Source of the DNA: Phytophthora hibernalis
Lineage: Eukaryota; Oomycota; Peronosporomycetes; Peronosporales; Peronosporaceae
Direction of reading: 5' to 3'
DNA length: 64,000 nt
Assembly: GCA_012656075.1 (NCBI GenBank)
Contig: JAAKBF010000024.1
Coordinates: forward strand, 124,001 to 188,000
Part shown: in pieces, positions 52,554 to 62,990 of the stretch
Layout: each line of letters starts with the position of its first letter
How positions within the stretch are numbered: position 1 is the first letter of the stretch
Program-made: the position numbers and the translations under genes
The notes under the pieces: generated by a model
Seen by the model: only the letters and a program-made list of their open reading frames with translations
Databases searched by the model: none
What the model was told of the DNA's origin: nothing

Positions 52554-53187
52554 GGTTGCCGATGTTGTTCATTCTCGCACTGGCAGAAGCAAACAAGAAA
52601 GACCTTGCCCAGTGTGGTCCACGCTACGAATGAATTGACTTCAAATTGAATTGGTACTTCCACTAAATGATCAATTCAAATTTGATTCATCAGTGACGGT
52701 TCCGAGAACTAGTTCCATACCCAGGAACCGATAGGTAGCGATACTCGCGCGCTCTTTCTATTGATCTAATGTAATCAGGGATGGGTTGACATAGCCACGA
52801 TGCAGTAATTTTTTCTGTTACAAGCGCGTGATTTAGCTATCACCAGTCGAGCGGTCCCAGAACTACCCTAAGATCGAGAGGACGCGTCCTTTCACTCTCA
52901 GGTAGTCGAGAGGTCGCGTTGTTTAAATAGCGATCTGTTGGATCTCAGTGGTCGAGCGGCTATTAAACAACCCTAATATCGAAAAAGGCGTTTCTAACGC
53001 TGTCGAGCGGTTGCGTTATCAAAATAGCACCTATCCCTAAAGAAGGTTCTAGGAATGTTCTAAGTGGTAACTTACGGTAATGAAAAAAACTGCCGGCGTA
53101 ATGTTCTAAGTATTACTACTGCGGAGGAGTAAGTCTCTTTTACGGAAGACCCTCCAAGTATCACTCAGTAAGTGGAAATCGAGTCAC
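52554..53187. repeat. Gene-free region with GTCGAGCGG repeats
   Basis: No gene seen. Several spaced copies of GTCGAG(C/A)GG(T/C) occur at about 52848-53010 alternating with TTTAAATAGC/AACCCTAA-like words. The segment 53040-53140 is the diverged inverted partner of 31450-31560. Palindromic AATTGA/TCAATT words occur around 52630-52690. Confidence 0.5.
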
Positions 53188-53340
53188 AGTTTGTGCGAGC
53201 GAGGAGTTGTAGATTTCGTGATCCAGCGTGGAGATTGCAAGATCATCCTCGTGGAGCTCACGAAGGATACTTTTGATGCAGCCCAAGCCCAGAACCTTAT
53301 GATGCTGGTCATGGTTGTTGCAAATCGTGATGAGAATTAA
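53188..53340 (+). pseudogene. Fragment of a nuclease-like or Crinkler-like domain
   Basis: The last 50 residues of a frame read CERGVVDFVIQRGDCKIILV ELTKDTFDAAQAQNLMMLVM and end at TAA 53338. The pattern VDFVI....ILVELTKD.FD...AQNL resembles a PD-(D/E)XK-type core (D...ExT/K, AQ) found in oomycete Crinkler-type and other mobile proteins. No start or upstream domain is visible, so this is a remnant. Assignment is tentative. Confidence 0.35.
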
Positions 53341-53645
53341 AAAGACGATAGCAAGCCTTCTTCAAACAAAATGCCACCGAAATTCTACGGGCAAGCGTCG
53401 ACAGAGACAAGTGCAAAACGAGTGACTTCAAGTTGAAGTCTTCAACACCAAGCAGCAGTTAGCAACGACGTAAGCGATACAGGCAAACCACCAGGAAACT
53501 ACTACCTGTAGTAACACAGCAATGTCGAAGTCATCTTTCACACTTTATTTTCTGATCGCGTTCGTTACTGCTCTGCCTTGTCTAAGTCGCTTCCGTTCAC
53601 GGTCTGGCTCCGACCGTAGTCAGTACCAGACATGAGCGTGGCTTT

Positions 53646-54721
53646 TCAACTCGAAGCACTTGCCGTGTCCGCGACGGACGTGGCCGCAGCCGACTTGGAA
53701 TCATTCTGCCAGATGCGGATCGTGCCGTCTTCAGAGCCCGTGGCGAACGAGTCGCCCAACGGCGAGTACCGCAGACATCTCACAGGGCCGTGGTGTCCCT
53801 TGTGCGTCTCCAACAGTTCCCCGTCTCAAAGTCAAACACTCTCACCCACGTGTCGGATCCGCCGGCCACAAACTTGTTCTCAGTCGGGTGCAACGACGCG
53901 CCTCCTTCTTCAGTAAACGAAATGGGCATCGGATACGCATGCAACAACGCAAAGTCCGCATTCACATCGTAGAAATACACCTAAAACCACAAAAGTCAGC
54001 CTTTCACCTCACAAAAAACCAATAACAACAAAAAACCTCACCTGTTTGCCCGCAGCAATCGTGAGCACCTGTCCATCTCGACTCGCCTCCATGTCCATCA
54101 CGTCGGCGTCCACTTGAAACTGTCTCAGCTGCGTGTTCGCGTCCAAGTCCCATACCGTAACAGTACCGTCCACCTCGCCGGTAACCGCGAGCTTGTCACT
54201 AAGTACGACGACTTTACGGATCTGTTGGGTCGTGCGCATCTCCACCGTCGGAGGGGGCGGCATGACCACAATACCGGTACGACCTTCGGCCTTGTAGCTT
54301 AGCAGTTGCTCCTTCACAGGAAGCACGTCAAAGACACGCAGCAGTTTCTCATGACCCGCTGTAAGCAGCCGCGCGCCGTCCGTGAAAGGCTACACTCTTG
54401 ACCACGTGCTTGTGCTCCAGTGTAGTGACCACGTCGCCCGTAAGTGCGTCCCAGAGCTTGACACTGAAGTCGGCACTGCCTGTAGCTGCCAGTTCGGCTT
54501 GTGGGTCAATTTGGCGCTCCAGACCGCGCCCTTGTGGCCTTCAAACGTCCCGATCCAATCACCCGACGCGCCGTTGCGTAACATGGGCAGCTTGTCATGG
54601 CACGCGGAGATGAGCAGGTTGCTGTGACTGTAGTGCAACTCTGCCAGGGGCGCGAGTGGCCTGGACACACGATGGGGATCTGACGCAGTGCTGCCGGCGA
54701 AGGAGGCGTCGCGGAGCTCAT
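53646..54721 (-). CDS. STRAP-like WD40 protein
   Basis: Homologue of serine-threonine kinase receptor-associated protein, a seven-bladed WD40 scaffold of the SMN/splicing and signalling machinery. It starts [20 protein letters not shown] at 54721. Family landmarks: [88 protein letters not shown], then [33 protein letters not shown] 61-nt intron lies at 53981-54041. Frame changes near 54511, 54385 and 53816 do not interrupt the sense. The STOP is at 53646-53648. About 338 residues, the normal size. Confidence 0.9.
53981..54041 (-). other. Intron in the STRAP-like gene
   Basis: On the minus strand: exon ...GCAAACAG, intron GTGAGGTTTTT...GTGGTTTTAG, exon GTGTATTTCTACG. Splicing gives [15 protein letters not shown] in frame. 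61 nt. Confidence 0.8.
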
Positions 54722-55695
54722 GACGGGAGATTGGGGGACGCGGATGGCGTAGTGGGAAGATCACAAGACGGTTTGGGTCGAGGGTTTTGGGTGGAGATTG
54801 GGTGGATGGAGTTAGACGGGGTATTGAGTTATAGAGGAAGTTACGAAGGAGGTGGGTTGGGTGGGTTATTGGATTGAAGAGGGGATGGGATTTGAAGTAG
54901 AGAGAATGTACGGTACGCTTGGTGTTGACCAATCAGGAACGAGGCAAAATGACACAAAGAACCGGAAAAGTTGGGATATGACCAGGCTTGAGTAGCATTG
55001 GCTTTTTTACTTTTATCATATTGATATAATATTTTCTTTCGATTTTCAATATCGATTTTCATCAGCGTTAATACAGAGCCTAAGCAAATATCATAGTACT
55101 ATATCATCGATATTTATCAGTGATAAAACCAGCTTGACCATTTTTGTATTAAAAAGTTTCTACATCGACACAGCGCTACCGCGATCTTTGAGCCCGTAAA
55201 TAGCTTTGGGCAATTGTCAGCATTAGCCAACATCTAGCTGCGAACACGCTGCTGTTACTGAAAATACACTTAAAAATTGCCTCCTTTTCGGTGTAATAAC
55301 CAGGTTTTGGTGTAAATTCGGTAGAGTGAGCAAGGCTTGATTTTATGGTTTAGGGTTAATGGGAGGGGGATGATTCCAGATCCACCAAACCCGGTCAAAC
55401 GATCGTTTCAATTCGTGAGACCGCCTTGCCAGCACCCGCTTCATCACGCCAACCTTCATCTTGCCATCGCAGCCCAATGCGCATTCTTTCACTTCCTTGG
55501 GCATGCACTGGCTATTGTGATAAAAGTGCCAGCGGCGCGAGGTAGGAATAAAATAATCTTCTTCTTCTTATTTCCCCTTCCCGCTCTGCCCTGTCGGGAA
55601 CTGCTTCTGATCAACTCTGCAAAATCGACACTGATACGAATTCTAGCGCTACATCAAAGTCCTACCTTCCCTATTTCCGCTAATCGTTGCCGAGT
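54722..55695. other. Intergenic, no gene seen
   Basis: Promoter region of STRAP, then AT-rich DNA (55010-55160) and sequence of unclear origin up to the copia remnant. No convincing frame. Confidence 0.45.
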
Positions 55696-57230
55696 TCATT
55701 CTTGACATCTTGATGTGGTCTTCTTGATCATATCACTCATAGCTTGCAGCCACCATCGAGGCCGCAATCGAACACGCCCCCGACTGCCCATGTTCTTCGG
55801 AACTATTCTCCGTCCCGATTTTCCTGCGTGTTGCTGCTTCGAGTAAAATTGCGCGCGTTGCTTCTCACGCGGAGTGGCCTTGGTCTCAGGGCGCGTGACA
55901 TTAATCTGCTTCATCTTCGTGAGCCGCGGGAATCAAGCGACTTTGTTAGCAAATCGGCCGGATTCACGTCCCCGTTGACTTTCCAAATGTTCACCAGGTT
56001 GCGCGAGACTTGTTCGCGCACGTAATAAAATCGAAGTTCGATGTGTCTGGTTTTGCTGCTGTACGTTGGGTTCGACGCCAATGAAATTGCTGCCTGGTGG
56101 CGACACCGAGCGTGAATGTCACGTCCTTATCGGGCATGACGTCTATCAACACATTCACCACTGACTGCTCTTCCATGCACGCCTGACACGATGCTACGTA
56201 CTCTGCTTCAGCGGTGCTTTGCGCGAATACAGTTTGCCGCCGTGCTGCCCAGGCGACTGGCCCGGCACAGAGGCGCGGACGGAAGCGCATCACATTGCCT
56301 TCACTGTCTGCTTTGACTTGAAACCTCCACATCGTCTCCAACGCCCGCTGTCCGATAGAAACATCCTCCTCAGGACGAGTTCGAACACGTCCTTCGCCTC
56401 CATTGTAGCAAGATCATTCTCCATGCCACCCCACCACTCCTTTTTCTGGGGCGACCTCTTTGAAGTTCCTAGGCAGCCGGATCTCAGACTCATGCCACAG
56501 TCGCTGTTGGGGATATCTAGCTTTGAGGTTATCATTGCGATTGCAGCATACGCCGAGAATTCCCGTAGAGATTCATCCGCGTCAGAGGCGCTATCAATGA
56601 TTACCGCAACGAGTCCCGTTCGTGTACGCTTTGGTTATGCTTCTCCACTAATAATTTAGATCTCGTCGTTGCGCGGATGCTGATGATCTGTGACTAGGGG
56701 AGGAATACGTAGATCGTCACCCAAATCCTCCGCACGCTCGTACCCCGTATTGTCTTCATGGTCACCAGGGTCCGCGTCCGTCTCGCTACTTAAGTTATCC
56801 TCCTCCTCATCCGAGTGAGCTTCGGCTACACTGCCAGATGGGTCGCCATCAGCATCCGGTACCTGCTCACACTGGGCGTCCTTGTCGACTCCAACATTTT
56901 CATCACCGATATTATCATGGTCAACTACTTCAGTCTCCTTCTCTGTGATCCTCACTCGTGATTTCGACAAGGCAACTGGGGTTGTGCTTCCGCGATTTCA
57001 TCATTGAACTGCGGGGCGCCCGGTCCATCCAGCTTGCATGGGGGTTCAGGTGCACGTTCACCCCCACATAGCCTGGTACGATGTGCGGTTCAATAGCACT
57101 TGAGTGCGAGCGGTTCTTCAGGTATATAGCGTAGAGGAGTGCGTCCACCCAGAATGAAGTAGGCAGCCCTGCCTCCTTCATCATTGATTTCATCATCCCA
57201 CAGAGAGTGTGACGGCACCTTAGCTTTAGA
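55696..57230 (-). mobile_element. Degenerate Ty1/copia retrotransposon fragment
   Basis: On the minus strand, pieces of a copia polyprotein appear in the right order but in shifting frames. The integrase end is near 57190 (MMKEAGLPTSFWVDALLYAI YLKNRSHSSAI); an acidic linker lies at about 56660-56970; the reverse transcriptase start is near 56480 (EWWGGMENDLATMEAKDVFE, then WRFQVKADSEGNVMRFRPRL); RNase H is near 56230 (QSTAEAEYVASCQA) and its end near 55950 (DVNPADLLTKSLDSRG). The central reverse transcriptase, including the YVDD region, is missing, so there was an internal deletion. No LTRs identified. A dead remnant. Confidence 0.8.
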
Positions 57231-57748
57231 GTAACGTTAACGCGCTAACCACAACAGACGCCTGGCGTTTCTGCTGTAAGCTTGCAAATGCCTGGCCTTC
57301 CTGTTCAATATGGTACCGAGTACCAATTGACTTGCGAACTTCCGGGTTAGAGTTAAACTGATTTATATTAAGAACACTGTTGTAGTTCTAACTACTGCTA
57401 ACTATCTGCAAACTGAATCCCTGTCTAATCTGATCTGTCCAAATGGGAGCCACCCATTTAGATGTACTGCTTTAATACAACTGGCGTTCTTTTTTAGTCC
57501 TTGACGTGCCACACACCACGCGTGTGGCGGACACCAATGGTGTGGACCACACCACAGAGAATAATGGTCGCCCCCTGTCAAGTGGCTCAATTACACTCTC
57601 CCACACCCAAACCGGAAGCACCTTGTCCCAGGGGAATTCCAGCGAACCGCACAGGCAACGCCTCATTCTGCAATCTGCACCCGATCGAACACCCACCGAG
57701 AACCCAAGACGCCCACCGGGCACCAGGCCAAGACCAACACCACTTGCG
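57231..57748. other. Gap between two degenerate elements
   Basis: No gene seen. Contains GCCACACACCACGCGTGTGGCG and ACCAATGGTGTGGACCACACC, short self-complementary words at about 57509-57553, possibly the end of an LTR or promoter of the next element. Confidence 0.4.
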
Positions 57749-59006
57749 ATGCCAAAGCGCACCAACTCCAAGGCGCTCCGCGCCGCCGACCCAAGACGAA
57801 AGGCGGCGAAGCCCAATCGAAGAAGCCGCCTCGGCATCCGAAGAAATCTTCCCAGAAGCCCGACGACAGGGCTAAGCCCGCTACGACCAGATCCCGGTCA
57901 GCAGGAAGCGCACCGAGGTCACCCTGCCCGGCCCATACGAAGGCGGCAGCGACGACGAGTCGGACTCCGACGGCGAGGCCAACCCGAACTAAGTTCTGGG
58001 CGACGACAGCCCGGAATGCCAAGGCAACGAAGCTCCAAGAGCGGGAGATGCGAGCGCGTCGACGGCAACGACGGCAGCGACTTCCAAAGTCCCGGGTTCT
58101 GACGACAAAGCTTCGGACAGCGGCGACGAGGCTCACAGAGCTGCTGGCGACGATGGTCAAGCTTCCAAAGTCCCGAGGACGACGACAAGTCCCAATCGGC
58201 GACTGCAAAGCAGACCAGCGACGCACCAAAGGACGCTGCCTCAGCCACCGATCGCAAACCCGAGCCGGGCGCAACAAGTGATGTGAAGCACCGCTCGGAG
58301 GAGGATGCCTCGGACGAGGTAGACTACAGCGAGTCGGATCTGGAGTCGGGCGAGGTCAACGACCCAATAGCACCATCGGCGTCTCCATCCGGGGAGTCCT
58401 GCAGCGCCTCGCAGTGCTGCTGCTGATGCCGCCAAGCAGGAAGACCAAGTCATCACCAACGTCGGCGACGGTGATGACGTACCCGAAGAGCTGCTTCAGC
58501 CCGACAACCGCCAGCACCTTCATGATCGCGCCCGCGATGAGAGGGTGGCTGCTGCGCAGCGGCGAACCTCGAAGCGCGATCACGAGCCAGCGGCACCTAG
58601 AAACAAGAAGCAGCTACTCGCGCTGCGATACTGGCCCGTACGGGTACCTTCGACAGAGTCGTGAACGGTGCAGCACTACGACGAGTGTCCCGTCGTCCTT
58701 CACGACGACAAGGGCCTCGCCCGCCAGTCCAACGAACGCGAGTTCACAGGCTGGCTGCATCACTTGGGGTACGCCTTGCCCGAGTTCACAGACTCTCCCT
58801 ATCGCATCGACTGGCTGGCCCAACGGCGCCTTCGCTTCCGCATGGCGAAGTCCATCGTGGACGGCCAGTGGCGCAACCGATATCTCGAGCGCTCGAAGCC
58901 CACCCCGGGCGTTATCCTCGAGGAGGTTGTGCAGAAGATCCAGAAGTCGTGGCAGTCGCAATCTCATGACTCATATTACAGACTAGCACCCTCATCATTG
59001 GTCTGA
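57749..59006 (+). pseudogene. Degenerate oomycete ORF, possibly retrotransposon gag-like
   Basis: Starts MPKRTNSKALRAADPRRKAA at 57749. Sense then moves through several frames: a basic part, an acidic disordered part (SDDESDSDGEAN, EEDASDEVDYSESDLESGEV), QEDQVITNVGDGDDVPEELL, RNKKQLLALRYWPVRVPSTE, an in-frame TGA near 58661, and a folded end, HYDECPVVLHDDKGLARQSN, EFTGWLHHLGYALPEFTDSP, RIDWLAQRRLRFRMAKSI, ILEEVVQKIQKSW. No family recognised. Its place beside the copia remnant and broken state suggest a transposon protein, which is inference. Confidence 0.4.
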
Positions 59007-59442
59007 ATACGACAGCCTACCGCTTGACGGCAAAATTCGACGAAGCTATTTTCAGGGACCCCAAAATAATTCCGTTTTTGCCGTCCCAGCCAGCTATTTT
59101 TCGTGTACCAATCGGTGTGAGGAGCGCGATAAAACGTTTGTACTTCGATGATGGAGCGTCCCACGGATGACGCCTTTGATGAGCAGGACGACGGCAGTTG
59201 TGTGCTATCGATTGCAAACCGAAATCAGTTCGAGACACTTTTGGAGTGCGTGTCGAGTTCATCTAGCTATCGCTGCACTGCGAAAACATTCGCTGTATTT
59301 AGTCGGCGGTTGGTGAATATGAAGTTTGGGACCCCCAACGAACAGACGATCCGTCAATCAGTGCGTATGACAGCAGCGATGAACTTACCGACATCTTTGC
59401 AAAGATCTGAACAGCAGTAAGGTCTGAATACCCTAGCTTGTA
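59007..59442. other. Intergenic, no gene seen
   Basis: Contains ACCGACATCTTTGCAAAGATC at about 59389, a word repeated with few changes at about 60654-60680 (ACCGACATCTTCGGAAAGAT). Confidence 0.4.
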
Positions 59443-60281
59443 GTTACCGACTTCCTCGGCTTAGAGTGGATACCGGCATATAAGAGCGTCCAATCACATT
59501 GCAGTATTTGAGCCCTCTCGCCGCCTCGGCTTATAAGTTCTGGAGCAATTATTTCGACACAAATGTACTAGTATGCGTACCGGTATGGCGATTTTCCTCC
59601 CGCGACTGCCAGTCATTTAGAGATTCTCCGTCCTTCAGCCGTCCTTCTCTGGTTGCCTGCTTTGTTGGTGGGTGTGCGCGCTACCTGTCTGCAGCCCCTG
59701 TATCTGATGGCGCCGCGTAGAGTATTCGAGCTCCTGTTCTCATGTGATCCTAAATCTAGCGGTAACGGTACTAACTATTGGCGCTGGCAGCATGTACCGC
59801 GTTGTCGTGCAGGTTACGACAAGACCCTCCCTGCCAGAAGTCGCTGGGACTGCTATGATCTGCCGCATGTGTCTACTAAAATACCCAAATCGCGAAGCGG
59901 CTGTACCACCTGATCATTGCACGGGCGTGGACGCGCTGATTGAGATGCTGGCAGCATCATGCTGTCGTACTACTAGTAGTAGTTATTAATACTTAGCCCG
60001 AACTACAATGCAAATGCTACATATAGCTTGTTAACGGGAATGGACTAGTTAATCGCCCGGTACGTACCGCCTGCACCGTAGGCTACGGTCCGTAGCACAC
60101 TACGTTTAACGAGTCAAACATGATAGCAGTCGTTCATCATCGCCCAACACTACATAGGAATCGCCCTTAAGTACTAATACCGGTACCACTAACAGTAACC
60201 AAAATCGGAAGGTCACTTTTTCAGAGTGGTACACTGTACCGGTACGTAGGGTGTCCACTATAAGCCGAGGAAGTCGGTAAC
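59443..60281. mobile_element. Possible non-autonomous DNA element with 32-bp terminal inverted repeats
   Basis: GTTACCGACTTCCTCGGCTT...GGATACC at 59443-59474 is matched in reverse complement at 60250-60281, with two mismatches in 32. The 839 bp between hold no recognisable protein. An internal CGCCTCGGCTTATAAGTTC at about 59519 echoes the terminus. No target duplication was recognised. Confidence 0.55.
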
Positions 60282-61262
60282 ACTCTCAAATCCTTAATAA
60301 AGGCAGTCCATACAAAATATGAGTCAACAGTGCCTACCAACCAGTTATTAAAAAAGGTAGTAGTAGTCATCGATCGAATGCTTTTGAAAGATGCCGTGAT
60401 GGCATGCATTGAATAGATTATGATGACAATTACTTTAAAGTACTGCGTCGCATGTAGCTATCCTTACAGTGATAAATCGGAGAGCTGAGTTCTTAGTTTG
60501 CTTTTAACACGTTTCGAGAGTGCTAAAATCCGCCTCGACAATGTGCGTACCAGGTGGAATGCTTGTCGAGATATCCTTTTGAGTAGTGAGTTGCTCCATC
60601 GATCATCACCGAAAATCCCCATGATCGTCGAATTAGCTCTCCAAAGGCTGATACCGACATCTTCGGAAAGATCTGAACATTTACCCTATTTTCAAGTAAA
60701 AAAAATGTACATAGAATAGGGATTAGATACCCTCTAAAAGGTTAATAAAGGTAATAGGCAAGAATGCATTAATTGTTGAACCCTGAACGCGAGAGCTTAT
60801 GAGAATGTCCGCTCGACGTATTGAAGGAGACAGACGCTGTTGCATCCTACAAGTAACGCGTTGTCATAAATAAGATAACCTGCAGCTTGCTTTTTGAATT
60901 AAGGGAAGAGAGGCGTTTGAATGTGATGGTCAAGTGGGAGAAAGTGTAGAGCCCTTCAAATACTACTGTAGTAATAAATAAACTCATTTTGGAATAGGAA
61001 GAGGTGTCATACTTGTTTGTATCAAGTTGTCCAACAGCAAGGACCAATTTTCAAAAACGAAAAGCATTAACTTGGTGAGGAAGCTTGCAATTTGTTCGGA
61101 AAGATTCTTTAAGTCTCCTTCAAGGGGTGGTCCGCTACACATCAACGCAGTGAAACGCTGTTTTTTTCAACAGGATATTTGAACCCTCTGTTTTTCGCTC
61201 AATCCAAGGCTTTAATAACCCCTGCCGCGACGTTCTTGTTATACCAAGCTTCGTAGAAGTCG
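60282..61262. other. Intergenic, no gene seen
   Basis: AT-rich repeat debris, about 980 bp. An open frame around 60498-60719 has no known domain. Probable downstream region of the effector gene. Confidence 0.4.
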
Positions 61263-61691
61263 TTAGCTTTTAAGTCGCACAGGCCAGGATCTGAGGCTGG
61301 CCGGTGTTTGCCCCTTCTTGTATAGGTCCATCGCCAAACGTTCAGTAATCTTGTCCTGTCGATTGGTTACAGCAGCAGACATTCTGGATCTCGCTTTCCC
61401 AAAGTAAACCTTGATTCGATTCAAAATGTTTGAGATTGAGATCGTTCTTTCTTCATCATTCTCCCCAATGTAGGACTTGTCACCGATATCATTGTCATGA
61501 AGTCGTAGGCCTCTTTTACCTTCCGAAATAGAACCCGGAGATAGGACACGGGGTGGTGATACAAGGGCTTGCACCGATTCCAAATTCGAAGTCTTCGTCG
61601 TATTGGCATTTGCGATCTTGGACGATGCCGCGTCCGCACACGCTAGGATGGTGGTCAAAGTCGCGAGCAAAACCCACAACAACAAGCGCAT
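61263..61691 (-). CDS. RXLR-dEER secreted effector candidate
   Basis: Intact 142-residue protein from the ATG at 61691; an upstream in-frame ATG would bury the signal peptide. The N-terminal signal peptide reads MRLLLWVLLATLTTILACAD, cleaved near ADA. At residues about 60-85 lies KRGLRLHDND followed by ENDEER, i.e. an RXLR motif (RGLR) and the dEER motif at normal spacing, the hallmark of host-translocated oomycete effectors. The C-terminal domain (ISNILNRIKVYFGKARSRMS, AMDLYKKGQTPASLRSW) is helical and short, perhaps one WY-like unit without the W. Host target unknown. It stands alone in repeat-rich DNA, as effector genes usually do. Confidence 0.88.
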   Translation of the reverse strand: MRLLLWVLLATLTTILACADAASSKIANANTTKTSNLESVQALVSPPRVLSPGSISEGKRGLRLHDNDIGDKSYIGENDEERTISISNILNRIKVYFGKARSRMSAAVTNRQDKITERLAMDLYKKGQTPASLRSWPVRLKS

Positions 61692-62670
61692 GGCTGTAAG
61701 GGTGTTCAAGGTTGGGGTGGGAGAGCCAATTATGAAATGATCCAGTATGGCATCGGCGATGTGTTCTCGTCTTAGGCAAATAACGTATTGATTTAGACGA
61801 TATAAGAAGCAGGCAACTCGAAGAGGCGTGACAGACACGCAAACCAGAAAGCCGTACCATGCCCTCGGCTGTTTCCCAGTGTGAATCTTTGGAGTGAACT
61901 CAATGATGGGGTGCCATCCTACCCCATCCGAATGATAACGGAGTCAACACTTTTGATTGTTCGTAGAATGTCCGACTGAGTGTACCGGTACCAGTATTAT
62001 GGAATGTCTACTATAGCCATACAAAACTACAACTCTCTTTTTACCGAGTTGTTATATGTTTTGTGCTGGAAAGCACTGAATAGACAATGCATCAATGCAC
62101 ATGTACCGAAAACAATCGGCAGCTATTATAGTATTATAAACAGACTTTGAACTAATCCATGTTCATCTGTATCACTAAGAATCAATTTGGCAACCACCCC
62201 TTGTCCTAGGAAACCACGAGCTTCAGGGTGTCTTTCAAGGCAATGCATACGTCCGCGTTGAACGAGCAGTTTATTGCGCACGATGCGTTCCACATCACGG
62301 ACGTAGAGCAACTACCGAGCCGAGTGAAAACTGCAGAGAACTTATTGGAGTTGTCTGAATTTTACTGGATGAATAAAACCTCTTAATTTTTATCCATTTA
62401 CTTTAAAAAATCTTTTCGTTTAAGGCTGTGAACGCTTGTCATGTTCCAACTTACACGTATTTTTGACGGCGCTAAAGTGGACAAAAACGGATGATTGTAG
62501 ACAATTTTGCTGGCTTTTGCTTGCAAAAACCAACTCGTCAGATTGCTAGGGTCCACAGGCTGCCTAGAATCGAGTCTAAACCAACGAAAATTGAACTCAC
62601 TATGGTGTCCGCAGCGTTGGTCACATTTATACACATATACAACGGTGTGTACGCAATAGTACGTGGGGAA
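61692..62670. other. Intergenic, no gene seen
   Basis: Upstream region of the effector and AT-rich DNA. No convincing reading frame or repeat boundary. Confidence 0.4.
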
Positions 62671-62990
62671 ATGGTTGCACGTCATCACTGATAACATGAA
62701 TGTTCACGTCTTCACTGCCCATTACTAATGACATAATGAATATTTATGTCATCACTGATGATATGAATGTTCATGTCATCATTATCATCACTGATGACGT
62801 ACAACTATGCGAGGTTTAGACAAAAATCTGTCCGAAAATCGCTGCGAAAATTGGTCCAGTGTTTGCGTGAATGCACATGGTTGCACATCATCATAAGATT
62901 AATGTTTACGTTTTCATTATCCATTACTAAGGACATGAATATTTATGTCAGCATTGTCATCGCTGATGACGTGAAATCATGCACATTCAG
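62671..62990. repeat. Direct repeat pair with ATGAATATTTATGTCA units
   Basis: GGTTGCAC(G/A)TCATCA... CCATTACTAA...ATGAATATTTATGTCA...GATGACGT at about 62674-62802 recurs at about 62879-62970. Within the first copy the unit ATCACTGATGATATGAATGTTCATGTC is itself repeated. Confidence 0.65.

Noticed and set aside
59499..59989. Plus-strand frames inside the TIR-bounded element
   Set aside because: No transposase motif or coding bias; probably chance.
62671..62990. CRISPR-like array
   Set aside because: Only two diverged copies with no regular spacers, in a eukaryotic repeat region.
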